Shown: in pieces, positions 1 through 35,513 of the stretch
How the letters are laid out: each line of letters opens with the position of its first letter
How positions within the stretch are numbered: position 1 is the first letter of the stretch
Source of the DNA: Cristatella mucedo
Taxonomy: Eukaryota; Bryozoa; Phylactolaemata; Cristatellidae
Reading direction: 5' to 3'
Length of the DNA: 64,000 bases
Assembly: GCA_009760855.2 (NCBI GenBank)
Contig: WPIO01000026.1
Location: 932,001-996,000 of the forward strand
Made by a program: the position numbers and the translations under genes
Notes under the pieces: model-generated
Seen by the model: the letters and a program-made list of their open reading frames with translations, nothing else
What the model was told of the DNA's origin: nothing
Database searches by the model: none

Positions 1-1397
1 AGTTGAGAGAATTGCACTAAACTTGACACGATGTCAAAAACGCTTAAACTAGTTACCCTAAGCAGGCCCTGACTTTGGCTATATTCCTTAGTTGAAATTA
101 GGTCAATTTCACATAAAGAAAAACGTGCTCATTTACTGACAAGTCGTTTTGGATCAGCACGCCTAGATTACGGGCAGACATCACGGGAGTGATTCTAGCT
201 GAACTAACCTTTAGGATTATGACTTCAACTTGAGGGAGATTTTAGGTTTGCCCATAACTATTTAGTTTTTCTTATTATCATTAAGCATCAGGAAATTAGC
301 AGCCACCCAAATGTGAAAATTGTCGATAAGATAGGACCTCTAAATCTCTTAATCCCGACCGGAACTGGCTACGAAGATCTGACGAATTAATGTAGTCGGT
401 TAATTGCTGGGGCCACCGTTCGTTTAAGTGTCTTGGATAAGAATGGCAGAAGGGAGACTGGACGAAAGTTTCATATATTGCCCAAGATAAGCTTTTCAAA
501 GAGTATGCCTGAGAATTGCCGTTTTCAGAGGGGAAGAGATTTCCCGGCGGTAAGGGACATCCTTTCAATACTTCTTACCGCGGCAGCAAGAGACTTTCGA
601 ACCTCAGGGTCTAGAGTACTGGCGGTCTTTGTTTGCTTGGGAGACCAGTTTAGCGATTAACTTCAGTAGAAGAAGCCTTATTCGCACAAAGGACCTACAT
701 GTGCTTTCTGTCCAAGTTTAGGCACATATTAGAAGCATGCCCGACTAAATGCCATCGCATGACCTTCGCTCGCCGTTCTGTGGGCTCAGTAGTTCCCGGA
801 AGAGCAGATTTCGCTATGGCGCTATATGACTCTGCTTCAGAGCGTGATACAATATTTAGCAGACCATCAAAATCAACTAGGACTTGTGGTTATTTAGTGA
901 CACGAAAAATTAATCACAGCCTCTACGAGGACTCAATGGCAGCAAGACCTCGCCCCCTGAAGCGATATGCTGATGTGCCACTAAAGAGGGGTAGTTGGCT
1001 CGGGCCACTATTGTTGAAAATATTATCGACCATCACGCTGAATGAGATTAAACCTTTCTCGTCACTCCTGCAGCTTTGGCAGAAGGCAGTGCGCAACTCG
1101 GAGCTAAAGCAGACGAAGAGAAATGCTGGCTTGTACGTTATTCCTGCTCGTTAGGTTACCGCTCGACGACAGGGCACGAGAGCCTCCGCCATAGGCAGCG
1201 TATGACGTCGACCGAGACGTCTCGGCTTTGCACCCCCCCCCTACTTCCTCTTCCTTGGATCTGGCATCGCGTCCGAGCTCGCTTGCTGCATATATAATGC
1301 ACGCGAGCTATGTCGTTGACCAGACGCTGGAAAAATTTATTTGCCCACTTGGTCCTCGCTGTGAAATCATTTCGGAGTAAATGTGTGTCGTCCTTAC
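1..1397. other. No recognised exon (MTTP 3' side)
   Basis: Apart from the weak candidate at 764-882, I see no conserved coding segment. Several 60-150 codon open frames exist on both strands but none resembles a known domain. The rest of MTTP should lie here or off the left edge. Confidence 0.4.
764..882 (-). CDS. Possible MTTP exon 14 (weak)
   Basis: This is a 119-nt open stretch with an AAG acceptor and an AAG|GTCATG donor whose phases (1 in, 0 out) would fit exon 13. The encoded LVDFDGLLNIVSRSEAESYS is not clearly MTP-like and the acceptor lacks a good pyrimidine tract. It is listed only because the phase fits. Confidence 0.15.
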
Positions 1398-23734
<22,337 letters not shown>

Positions 23735-24009
23735 AGCTGCCGCGGTGTGTCGCGCTGGGAGCGAGGAGCGAGCGAGCTCGACGGTCGGCGGGTGCAAAGT
23801 ACGCATGCTCATGCTGGCTGACCCCGAGGTTAGCTTGAGCACGTGACGGCCGAGGGCCACCCCGGACGGACTGGGCCGCCGGGTCATTTAGCCGCGAGGA
23901 GGGTAATAGCCGTTCTAGAGTTTGTTGGCGCCGCTTGCCAAGGTGCCCGCTGTGTTTGTCTCTACGCTTCGGCGAGGGAGCCGTGTCTGAGTCACAAATC
24001 TAGATCTAA

Positions 24010-24655
24010 ACTGGGCCATGCATGTGCGACATCCCTTCTCGACTTCTGTGACTCACTGCTAGCTGGTCTACCGGCCTGTGCTATCAGGCGCTTGCAGTTG
24101 GTGCATAACTCCGCTGCTAGGCTTTAGGCTTGTCTATCGTGAGCGGCGCAGTTGGCACAGCACACCACTTCTAGTCGACTTGCACTGGCTCCCAGTCAAG
24201 CAGCGCATCGACTTCAAGGTTCTGACACTCACTTTTAGGTCCCTTCATTCTTTGGCTCCAGCCTACCTATCAGAACTACTCCCCCACCAGACCAAGAATC
24301 GTACAGCCAGCAGCTCTTACTTGAATCGTTTAGCTGTTCCTCGTACGAACCTTTAAACCTTTGGAGACCGTGCATTTAGTTCATATGCACAAAAAGCCTG
24401 CAACTCACACCCGACGCAGATCACAACACCCCCTGACCTAACGACATTTAAAAAGAAGCTTAAAACACGTATTTATTACCGCATTTTGTGGCTTTCGGCG
24501 ATTCGTCCTTCGTGTGCATGTGTGTGCTTACAGTTCGCCTGCTACTTGCGGATGCTACGACCAATCATTTGGTAATGCTTTTTATTCAAAATCTGTAAAG
24601 TGCCTAGAAAAAGACTCTGTTCTCAGCAGGTGCTATACAAAAGTATCATTATTGT
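24010..24655 (+). repeat. LINE family A 3' fragment
   Basis: It encodes broken pieces of LLDFCDSLLAGLPACAIRRL, LPVKQRIDFKVLTLTFRSLH and YLSELLPHQTK, ending in TGCCTAGAAAAAGACTCTGT and a short ATT remnant. Frameshifts and stops interrupt it. Confidence 0.8.
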
Positions 24656-25534
24656 AAATCTATTCTGTACAAGAATCTTGAAATCGTAACCACCTGCTGC
24701 CTAATGGTTTTCCACGCCATTGCTGTGTAATGCATGTAAGTGACCGCCATTTTTATCATGGAGAAATGGCTGGCCTATTGGATGAGTGATACCACAGGAA
24801 GAGCACCGGTAGGACATCGTAAACACGGCAAGCACTTTCAGAAGGTGTGTGGATTCGACTGAAATTTTTCAGTAAAGAAGGTCGTCCATTATTCGCCTCG
24901 ATTTTTCTGCTTGTGGTAGACTCGGGCGGATGCACAAGACGGGAGTAAACGTAGACATAAGAGTCCAACTTTGTTCATAGCATCACTGAGCCATGAAGAG
25001 CAAAACAAATGCAGTTGCTACGCTGAGGAGCATCTTTTTTCTGGCTCACTTGGACTCTTAGACTAAGCGGGTTTTCCTCTCATCGTCCACTCCACAAGTC
25101 CATTATAGATAGTGCCAAGCTGAAATGGACGCAGCCAGAGATTTTAGATCTACGAAAGAAGGGCTGGGTAAGTAGCGGACAAGATGGCGTGGAGTCCATG
25201 TGGAAGCAGACCGAGCAGCGTGAGAGATCGGCCATACCTCTTCAGAGGCTCAGAACTACGAATTTATTTCTGTTTGCTCGTTAAAACACTTAAAGTCCCT
25301 GGTTAGCATAGAGTCCAAAGGTCAGTCAAATTAATTTTTTCCCCCTGATGGGTGGCATTTTCACCCGCCGACTTGCTTCCATTATATGCTGCATAGGTCA
25401 GTCTGCCTTTCATGCCGGAACATTACGCCTGAATGGCAATTTTTCCCAACTTTCTTAATGCATCGTGCTGGTGCGCACTCCATGTGAGCATGCCAAAAAT
25501 ACATCATGCACATAGCAATGCATAGAAATTGCAC

Positions 25535-25945
25535 TGAATAATATTAATAAAATAATAATGCACTTGTTATAGCGCCCTCAGAGAACCCAATCTTTTTTTA
25601 GGCATGCACAGTGTCAGCACGCAAAAGCACGTACAGGGCAAATCACATGGACCCACTAAATCCTGAGATAAATAGATGCGTTCTTAGATTCTTTTTTTTA
25701 AATGCGGTCATGTCAGGGATGTCGTGATGCCAGTCTTAAGTGAGCTCCAGGCTTTCGGAGCAACCAACTAAAGGCACTGTCTCCAAAGGATTTGAGGTTC
25801 GTGTGAGGTATCGGTAAATCCAAAAATTCCAAGATTCCAAAAACTGGGTGGTATGATGCTTAGTCTGGTGGGGTAGTAGACCTGATAGGTAGGCTGGAGA
25901 TCGGAAATGTATGCTCATAAATAATGTTAAGTGTACATCGGTGTG
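25535..25945 (-). repeat. LINE family A 3' fragment, antisense
   Basis: It starts with ATTATTAATAAA-type tail sequence, then the reverse 3' block TATAGCGCCCTCAGAGAACC, and reverse-strand coding for PAYLSGLLPHQTKHHTTQFL. Confidence 0.78.
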
Positions 25946-26765
25946 TAGAAGAATGAACTAATTCCCTCTTGTACCAGTATAGAAAAATCAGCATACGCCT
26001 ACGCAAAGGCTGAACCCAGCTTTGCTATACGTTATCAAACGTCCTTGAACTTTTTATTCTGCGATCGCGGACTCGTAAAGCAAAGCAAAAATCCAACCGA
26101 AATTGCTTTATGGTTTACTTCTGTGTTATATATAGTGCGTAATCATACTTTTAATATTTTCATGTTACGTGAAAATCTCCCAAATTTCAGGTCCCATTTC
26201 TAACACGCTAGTTTTTGAAAAGTACCCTAAGCAAATATTCGATTTCTGGGCTGATGAGAGGGCCTTCGGACTCGCTCCGCTGAGTCATAGTAGAAATGCA
26301 ATACTGTACATGACATTACCTCTTGGTACACTATTTTTTCGTCGAGTGAGTCTGTGTGCACGCTTACGTGTAAATCTTAAAAACCTTACATCTCCTGTAA
26401 ATCTTTAAGCCTGCGTCAAATCAGATGCCAACTGTCATGAGAGTTCATGTCGCCTTGACTCAGGAACGCTTCGCTTTCATTGGCTAGCGTCGCGTCTCGC
26501 GCCTAGCAGCAGGAACGCTGCTATTCGCTAGTCACGGTCGGGGGGGGGGCCCATTTTGCCGCGTGACGGACATTCTCGTTTTTAATTAATAAGGCTCTTC
26601 GAAGTATTTTCTTAACAATCACCCTTAACGTTATTAAGCTAGCAGAATAGTCAACTATATTGTACTTGCGTTGTTGCGATAAAAGAGATAACCAGATAAG
26701 AGCAGTGATGCGAGAGGAATGTAACAGGTCTGGTAGATGGATGGAAGAGCGAGAATATCTTAGCC

Positions 26766-26953
26766 CAGCGGTTCTCAACCTGTGGGTCGCGACCCCTTTG
26801 GGGGTGTAACTACCCTTTCACAGGGGTCGCCTAAGACCATCGGAAAAACACGCATTTCCACATTTCACACACAACCATTTTGTGGTTGGGGGTTGCCACA
26901 ACATGAAGAGCTGTATTACAGGGTCGCAGCATTAGGAAGGTTGAGGACCACCG
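26766..26953. mobile_element. SPIN/OC1/URR1-like hAT non-autonomous element
   Basis: It is a 188-bp element beginning CAGCGGTTCTCAACCTGTGG and ending AAGGTTGAGGACCACCG, with terminal inverted repeats of about 15 bp (CAGYGGTTCTCAACC type). It is flanked by 8-bp target duplications TCTTAGCC (26758-26765) and ACTTAGCC (26954-26961), 7 of 8 identical, as expected for hAT. The interior matches by memory the SPIN/OC1/URR1 group of hAT-Charlie elements: GTCGCGACCCCTTTGGGGG, AGGGGTCGCCTAAGACCATC, GGTTGGGGGTTGCCACAACA. It has no transposase, so it would have been mobilised in trans. The subfamily cannot be fixed without a database search. Confidence 0.9.
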
Positions 26954-27891
26954 ACTTAGCCCCTAGGAACTGTTTTTCACAGTGGGAGGCCATAAGCCTC
27001 AGTAAATCAAAAAACCAACTAATATGCTTCCATAACCTTACTGAAGCTAAATTGCGACACGCTATGCACTTTACTCTATTCTATACAGATTAAACAACTG
27101 GTTCATTCACATCCATAAGATTCACGACGCCACTGTGTTATCAAAGAGTATATCGGTATGTGCCGCTTAACATTTAATGAGCTAAGACCAGCAGAATAGG
27201 CTTCGGCGAAATGAAAAACAGCCGGAGAGTGAAACTGCAGCCTAAAGACCACGGATGGACGGATTCTACTACAGCAGGTCGTCTAGCAAAGGAAACCTCA
27301 ATCAAATGACTTCCAAGGGGCAGAATAGTACGTACGAAACGCTCGAGTGCACCAGCCAGTTTTAGATAGACGTATTTGCCGAAGCATGCGGTCCTACATA
27401 ACGGTGAGCCGCTGCTCCTATCAAGGGATTTGACCTGTATTGATTAATGCATCGATATAGCATCGATTAATAGTATCAATTAATGACTTTCTCGCCACCA
27501 TCAAGTCGGACAGTTTGGGATGCATGTTTCTACTGGTCAGCGGTGCTACGAGAACACGACGGCCTATCGGATCAGCAGACAATGCACCGCCAACGGAAAG
27601 CAGACCGTGGTTGATTTCCCACGAGATATTTAACGATGGCTCAATTCGCAATTTATGAGATGTTTCGTAATGTTTACTTCAGAAATCTAAGCCATGCAAA
27701 TTTTTACGTGCAGCTTTATAAATTAACAGCAAGATTGCTGGCCGCCTCTTGCGGCAATTATCAATCCGTCCAGTATTCACACAATTTTCATTTTATGCGG
27801 CCATATACAACTCTGTATCCATTTCGCAGCCGGAAAACCTGGATCTTACTAGTACTCCTTGCGTGTACGGGATTCGGAATTGCGTTGCAAT

Positions 27892-29078
27892 TCAAAGTAC
27901 CTCATGTATCCGCGCTTGGTCTCATTCTTTTCACGGTTTATACTCTCCCTCTCTGACTGCCGAACACAATAGAAGCTTTCACTTCTACGCAGATGACACT
28001 CAGTTGTACTACCTTAGCTTTGATCCCTCACAGCCCTCCAGAAAATCGAATTCTCTCACGTCCCTTGCTGCATGTATAAATGACATCCGTACGTGGATGG
28101 CAGCAAACTTTCTTAAATTAAAGAATGATAAAATCAACTTACTAGTTATGGGCAAATCAAGTCTGATTCAGAAATTTGAAAGGCTAGCGCTCAAAATGGG
28201 CTCTTCCAGCATATCTCCCGTGAAATCAGCACGAAATTTAGGTGTCATGTTCCAAAGTGACTTTTCATTAGACGACCGCATCAGCTCCACAGTCAAGTAT
28301 GCGTACTTTCAGCTACATTACATAGCTAAAATTTGGGCTTGTATAGAGAGGGATGCCACATCTAAATTGGTCCATGGACTTGTGACATCCTGTGTTGACT
28401 TCTGTAACTCACTGATTGCTGGCCTACCGACCAGTGCACTCAGGCGCTTACAGCTGGTGCAAAACTCTGCAGCTAGGCTTGTCTGTCGTGAGCGTCGCAG
28501 TTGCAACATCTCACCACTTCTCACCAACCTGCACTGGCTCCCAGTCAAGCAATGCATTGAATTCAAGGTTTTGTCACTCACTTTTAGGTCCCTTCTTCTG
28601 TGGCTCCAGCCTACCTATCAGATCTACCCCCATCAGGTTAAGCATCGTACCAGCCGGTTTTTGGATTCCAACTGTTTACCCATACCTCGTACAAATCTCA
28701 AATCCTTTGGAGACCATGCCTTTAGTTCGCATGCTCCCAAAGCCTGGAATTCGCCTCCGACCTGCGTCGCGATATCTCCTGACTTGTCTACATTTAAAAA
28801 GAAACTAAAAATGCATCTACATGTGACAGCATTGTGTGGGTCCCTGTGATTTGTTCCTTATGTGCTTGTACGTGCTAACACTGTACATGCTGCCACTAAC
28901 AATATATGCATGCTGACCCTGTTTGTGTCACCCTTAACCAAGTTATTCTTGTTGTTTACTGATCATGCTACCACTAACCATTCTACCGTGCTTCCATTGC
29001 AGCAGATTTAAAGTGCCTAGAATGAGATCGAGTTCTCTGACGGTGCTATATCACATGCATTATTATTATTATTATTAA
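27892..29078 (+). repeat. LINE family A copy with intact YADD
   Basis: This is the second long copy of the family. Its coding runs from CTCATGTATCCGCGCTTGGT (degraded VPQGSVLGP) through FHFYADDTQLYYLSFDPSQP to KKLKMHLHVTALCGSL, open for more than 300 codons. It keeps the YADD active-site box that the copy at 20640 has lost, but the N-terminal RT half is absent. It ends in AAAGTGCCTAGAATGAGATC and (ATT)n. Confidence 0.88.
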
Positions 29079-29779
29079 AATGAAGCAAAAAGAAACGCAC
29101 CCTCGGCATATTACTAGAACCAATTGTTTATTTTGGACCTTTAATTGATGTCTGGCTTTTCGGCGGTGAAGGATTCATCAGGTACGAGTGTCTTCCAGAG
29201 TTCAATCAGATCCGAAACACAAATGTCGCCCACAAACCTGACACCACAGTGTTGCAAACGTATGGCTTGGCTGATGCCGACACTAACATCAACATCGGAA
29301 TCTTTTATTTTACTCGCCGATATTATTTAAAAACCCTTAAGTTGTTGGACGCACTAACCTTTCACAATTTTTTTGGCACATAACGGATCAAGTTGCATGC
29401 ATACCTTACTTAAGTGCTCAATGGTCTGCATGCTGCTTACCCAACTAAGGCTGCAACTAAGGTTCTCAATAAATTTCTAGCAGTCTTGAAAAAAATTCGG
29501 TGGCTGCCTAGTGGTACTCTATCTTGGCTTGGCACATGGACAGGCATATTCAAGATGGAAAGACGAAGGAAACGCACGTAAAGCAGTTATTGAGCTTCTG
29601 TGATACTTTAGTTTTCAGCATGTCTTTCTCTGGTTTGTTGTGCTCCAAGCAGACGCTAAAGCACTACGCACGCTTTCTCCTTGCTTCAATGCTCGGCAAG
29701 GCACTCTGAATTTCTCATAGCATCCACCAAAGACTGAACCAGGTAGTTATTGGTCCCATAAAGTCTCACGGCACCTGAT

Positions 29780-30105
29780 ATTGACACTGTAGAACTCGCT
29801 TTCACAGTTCTTTCGCAGCAACGTCAAATCTCCCGCTTCCGAATGTAGCACATCCTTTCCAGCCGTCCCGAGCTGCTACTTCCATGCTACTCACTACCTC
29901 AACTGCCCTGCTGAGTCAGCTGTGCTTTTTCACCCTTTTCAACTTTCTAACTTTCTTTTTGTCGCTTGAGATGAAGTCTAATGGCTACGGAATGCGTATA
30001 GAAAGCCACTTGTTCTTTTTTAAAGAAAAATCTTCTGCGTAACACCCACTTAGTCTTTGTGGCTATGTGGAGTTACAGCTGAAGATCCATTACATATCCT
30101 GCCCC
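29780..30105 (+). repeat. LINE family B 3' fragment
   Basis: CACTGTAGAACTCGCTTTCA-type sequence (LWNSLP motif) leads into the family B terminal block and ends at CTGAAGATCCATTACATATC. It is heavily mutated. Confidence 0.65.
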
Positions 30106-31619
30106 GAAAATCCAGTACTCGCCCAATATCTGCCCTTAATTTGAGCAGCATTCTTCACAATTTGTACTTTTCAGTACGTGGAGGTTTCGTAAACATTTAC
30201 CATAAGTAAACTGCATCAATCCATTGATTTATTCATTCTTCATTAGCACTCCATTTGTATCAGAATATAACTGAATTGAGAATCCCTGTCCTTAAAAATT
30301 TCAGTGCATATACAAATTTCGTATGTGCATCTCAATCATTTGCCCATTTATAATTTATCAGCAAAATCTCGGTACAGTGCAGAACATTTTTTGACCTTCG
30401 CCATTCTCAGTCCAATAATATTTCATAGGATATTCGACCATTGATGACACGAGCTTTATCTTATTCAATCAAATAACGATGGTATTACGTTTAATAGCCG
30501 GTGCAGACAATGATTGTACTTGTTGTAATTACAAATATTAGAAGATAGTGAACTAATGGCAAGATGAAATTTTAAAAATGCTAGGTATTACATTTTTAAG
30601 TAAGCCACATTCCCACTATTGCAAACTGCCAGTGACGATCCTTTACAAAAGCAAGAACACCAGTAAGCGGAAAATCTCTACCGATTATCAACCCATACAT
30701 AGAAGCCGATTACCCGCTGCTGATATTCAGTACAGCGGGGTAAAGATTATGAACCTAATCTTTGAATGGATTTTGTTCGTAATCCTCTTATTTGTTTTAA
30801 TAAGGCTTAAACGGAAAACATTTTAGTTCTTTCCCGATCCCGTCAAAACACGGTGAAACACAGTTCCTGCTTTAAAAAGGACATAAAGAAGCTTGAATTT
30901 CCATAATTTTCAAACTGCCCGAAACAAATGAAAAGACGGAGTAAGAAGCAGGGGACGAATACTACGTACAATAAACAAGTTGCAGCAAAACACAAAGCAG
31001 TAAAATAACACCGACAGACACTTAAAATCCTAAAATCCATGCACGAATAAAAAAATATTACAGCCGATTTCTTTTTCTTATGTTATTGTCCTCTAAATCA
31101 AAATATACAGCTACTTACGCCCCTTATATTCATTGTGTAGAGCACAGGCATACGACAGTCCAGTTTCTAATCTGAATCCGGGTCTTCAGCGCGAGTCATT
31201 TTTCGCCAACCCGTTCGTAACCCGTGACCAACTATTCCTGAAAACGACTGAAGCCCACTTTCAAGACAACGGGGTCAATAACGGCTCGTTTTAAAAAAGG
31301 ATCCCAAATCAAATCGGCCACCCGTATCAGCAAACATGGGAAATAAATAGGCACATGCCTATATGTGCTTAAGCAAGGAACTATTGATATCCACATTTCG
31401 TAGATTGCCTATATTTTATAAAGATATTAGATTTCACATGAGAGATCATATTTTAACGACTGTGCCAAAGCAGCTCGAGGAATGAAGGAGCTAGCTATTG
31501 TCGGGACTTTTCGGGCGAGTCCCTGACGAAGGGATGTTTACGTGTCACGTACCACGGTTTGATCCGCTCCCACAAAGAAAACACTGTTGGTCTCATAATC
31601 TCAACATAGCCACACGTAG

Positions 31620-31860
31620 CTTTAATAATAATAATAATAATTAACTTGATAAAGCGCCCTCAGAGAACTTAATCTCTCTCTAGGCGCTTTACATTTGCTG
31701 TAAAGTGAAATGCAATTGAATGGTAAGTAAAATCATGCTTGAAAAACAAACGAAATGAATAATATGGTTAGGGGTGACATGCACAGGGTCAGCATGCAAA
31801 TGTGGTTAGTGGCAGCATGCACAGTGTCAGCACGCACAAGCACAGCTTTAGACAGGAGAT
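31620..31860 (-). repeat. LINE family A 3' end, antisense
   Basis: An (AAT)n tail at 31624-31640 is followed by AAAGCGCCCTCAGAGAACTT and CTAGGCGCTTTACATTTGCT. The upstream noncoding part with the GTCAGCATGCA repeats is also present, twice in part. Confidence 0.8.
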
Positions 31861-32034
31861 TCGATTATAAGAATTATAGCTGGGCCAGAAACAACTAGGT
31901 CAGACATGTGAAATCGCCACATTTACCATATTTCTCAGCGATAATTGGGCATGTGTCGCAGAAGCTTCCTACCAGTCAATCGCTACCAAGCGTCCGTCTC
32001 GCGAAGGTAGACCTCTTCTACCGAACCCTTAATA

Positions 32035-32220
32035 ATAATAATAATATTAGCAATGGCTGATTTAACAGCCTCTTTTTGCATAGCAACAGAAGAGCCTTTA
32101 CGGCTATCATCACCGCTTTCAGTGGCAATACAGAATCGCCCACAGCAGGATTCGAACCCACGACCTCCTCCGAGGTCGAGAAAAGCAACCGCCTTACCTA
32201 GTGAGCCACTACGGAACCCT
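32035..32220 (-). repeat. tRNA-derived SINE, near full length
   Basis: This is the best copy. On the minus strand it has A box TGGCTCACTAGG, B box GGTTCGAATCCTGC, the body with AGAGGCTGTTAAATCAGCCA, then an (ATT)n tail at 32032-32046. It is about 450 bp upstream of the TBCCD1 start codon. Confidence 0.88.
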
Positions 32221-32685
32221 TGCCGCCCCACCACCCCTTACCTCTCAGCGCCCTCTAGTTTAATTGCAACTTTCTATGGACACTTGCGCACCGAAATTTT
32301 TAAAGCAGATATCAGATACATGAACCACTGCTCATAACTGCTGCAAGACGCATATCTCTATGGCTAGCCCGCTGGTGACGCTGGCGCCATGCCGCCATGG
32401 CAACGGTGAGATAATTGTTCAGCCGGAATATTCTCACACGTAAATGGTTACACTCTATAAGCCATTTATAAGAGATAAAACAGTAAATATAATATTTTAA
32501 ACTCAATATATAAATGAGCAAAAACAAAAAGAGCAGGACCCATTTGCAGAGCTACGACACCTAGGTTTTTGCCGTAAGCACTTCCGCTGACAGCGGGCCT
32601 GTCCTTTTATTAGCGCGATTTGGTCTGTAACGCGGTGTAGCGGCTACGGATCCCGAGCACAGGCTCCCGGATTCATATTACAGCG

Positions 32686-33377
32686 ATGGCCTCGAGCGGC
32701 GCTGGAGAGCCCGTGGTGGCCCATCTGTGGGCCAAGGGCGAGGTCTTCACGTTTGGCACGCTCACTGGGCCACCGCACCCGCGGCTGGGTTACAGCAATA
32801 TTAAAAAGATCCTGGCGTACGCGAAAAACAAAGGCAAGCTGGGATTTCCTCGAATCAGCTACGCTGTGTGGAAGCACATCGCCTGCAACAAGCTACAGCT
32901 GTCCGAGGATCTCGCGTGGCTCTACTTCGAGACGTACCTGCTAGTGTCTGACTGCGACGACGTGGAAAGCGAGCGGCGATCCATAGGCAGCACGGACACC
33001 GAGACCGTCCGTGTGGATGCAAGGCGCTTTGTCCTGTTCCTCTATATTCAGCTGCTGCAGAAGATCTCGTTTCGCACGTCACTGGTCTCCGGAGACGAGT
33101 GGCCGATGCTGCAGCGGACTCGCTCACCCGATCTCGACACAAGCACTGGTGGCAGCGCAGCTCGCGGCACAGGTCCGTGCAGCCGCAGTCTCGACGAACA
33201 TGCGCACCTAACTTTCGTCTCCCAGCATCTGGGTGAGATGCTCGAGCTGTTAGCCGAAGTGCGCCCAGGTGGCGCGTCCACGACACTGCTGCCCAGCAGT
33301 GCGTCCGAGCTGCTGCTCGACGTGCCGTCTGTGGCCGCGCTCGGCATGTTCATCGGAGGCTCCATCGACAAATGCCG
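32686..33377 (+). CDS. TBCCD1: TBCCD1 exon 1
   Basis: Residues 1-230 plus two bases; donor CCG|GTAAGA. The start ATG has GCG before it (ACAGCGATGG). The sequence just upstream reads TTCATATTACAG, so the ATG may lie three bases into an exon preceded by a 5'-UTR intron. Confidence 0.94.
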
Positions 33378-35454
33378 GTAAGAGCGGCAGCCGTGGCAGC
33401 AGACCCGCTGGCAGTTCTCTCAGTTGGTCATTTGAGTCAGGCTGGCTTCATAGGTGCTGTGTGCTTAGTAGAGTTTAGGCAATGTAAAGTGTACGAAGAA
33501 CTTCTAGGCCAATTTTGGAATTTAAGTGTCGTATCCAGACAAGGGCGTGCTTAAAAAAATCGTGGCTGCTGAAAAATGTATGTCTGTCCGCATGCGTAAC
33601 CCTGTTTATGCCAGGTAAACTTTGCCAGTCCTGCGATATGTATCGTGTGATTGCTCGCCTAAGCCGGGTTTGCACTGCGAATGTTGCTTCCTACCTGCTT
33701 CCTATCTACTTTCGAGTCTTCGGTGTATGCGTCACCAATACTGGGGGCCGTCCAAGACTTTAAGAAAACTTAACGAAAGCTTACCGTCCAAACATGGTTT
33801 TACTTCTTGGGCTAACCTTGAATGCTTTGAAAACCATGGGGGACAACTCATCCAGCAAAATCATCGAAGCAAGGTGGCGGGTCATAAAAGCAATCGAGGA
33901 AGGTTAACATTCATGGGGAGGTGCATCAAGAAGGGACATTTCCTACCTCCCAAACAAAAGCCATGTTCTCATGAAGACAGCATTTAGTGGGTCCCTGTGA
34001 TTCGTCCTTGATGTGCTGACACTGTGCATACTGCCATTAATCACATTTGCATGCTGACCCTGTGCATGTCACCCTAACCATATTATTCATTTTGCTTGTT
34101 TTTCAAGCATGATTTTACTTACCATTTAATTGCATTTCCCTTTGCAGCAAATGTAAAGCGCATATAAAGAGATTGAGTTCTCTGAGGGCGCTTTATCAAG
34201 TGCATTATTATTATTATTACTATGATCACTTAGGTGGCAGAGTAAGTAGGAAGCTAGACTTAGAGGAAGTCTGATCGTTTGCCGAGGTAGTACAAAAGCA
34301 GGTAGGAAACAAGACTCACCCTGTACACCCGGATTTAGGCACTTTATATGGGCTGCAAATGAGTCAATGCAATTGGTTAGTGATGGTATGCACAGTGTCA
34401 GCATGCACAAGCTTGCAAAGGACAATTCATATGGATGGAGCAAAAGCTGCTAGGAGCGTGCTGGTTTATAACTTTTTTTTCAAATGTAGGACATGGGGGA
34501 CACCGTGCCCAAGTCGAGAGTGAGTTCCATGCTTTGGAAGGATGGGAACTGAAGGTGCAGCTGCTAAGGATCTGATTGATTTTAGTACTGATTTTAGTGC
34601 TGATTTTGCACCGACTGTATGCATTTTATTTAACAGGCAGGAAGACCTGCAAATAGTGTTAAAGAAATCTAAGACCGGCTGTCACAAATGCAGGATCAGC
34701 TTTAATGTGGTATCCTTATCTAACTAAGCCCGATGTTTGGCTATTTTGCCGATCTTAATATAGGCAGACTTAATTGTGGAGCTGATGTTGTCATCTATGG
34801 AAATGTCACCATAGAAGAGGACACCCTGATTGCATGGAGATGCTGCAGGGAAAGTGCTGCCCAGGCCCAATGTAAGGTTAAGCTTTCCAATATCTGAGTA
34901 ATACTAGGCTATCCCATAACTAGTAGGCTGGTTCTGTGGACATTTCACTTTAAGAAACTTTGCTACCATGCAATTATGAACGTCAGCAGTACTTGCTGTG
35001 GTGGAGTAAGGAGAGTTGGGCGTGCTGGGAGAGGGGCTTAAAGCACAGTAACAGCTACTGCTATTGCACGCCGCTTGCGCTGATGTCAAACTGTGTGCCT
35101 TGGCAAGGCGATTGCATATGTTGGCCTCTGCTGCTGGGCTCAAGTGATTATGCAATAAAAGTGACACGAAAATGTATTAACTCTTTTAAAGTGAACCGTG
35201 CAGGGATTGGCAGGGTGTATGTAGCTTATCGTATGATGGACTTAAATGATTCATACATGTACTTCCATAATGTCGTGCCGGTGCCTTGGCTTTTCACAGT
35301 TTCACTAAATTATAACATCATTCAGATTAGGCCAGCCTCTACGGTAGCTCAAGAGTGTGCTACTGATTGCAAATATGTATATGTGTGTCCATAATGCACT
35401 TATGCGCACATGAGAAAATATGTGTGTGTGTGTGTCTGTGTGCAAGAGAGAGAG

Positions 35455-35513
<59 letters not shown>

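Larger units (their letters stand above)
23891..32685. other. Intergenic region between divergent MTTP and TBCCD1
   Basis: About 8.8 kb without a recognised host exon. It holds LINE fragments, one hAT element and one SINE, listed separately. The stretches 24660-25530, 25945-26755, 26965-27885 and 30110-31615 show nothing I can name. Confidence 0.6.

Noticed and set aside
32148-32210. tRNA gene
   Set aside because: A and B boxes are present but the body cannot fold as a cloverleaf and the unit recurs with an (ATT)n tail, so it is a SINE.
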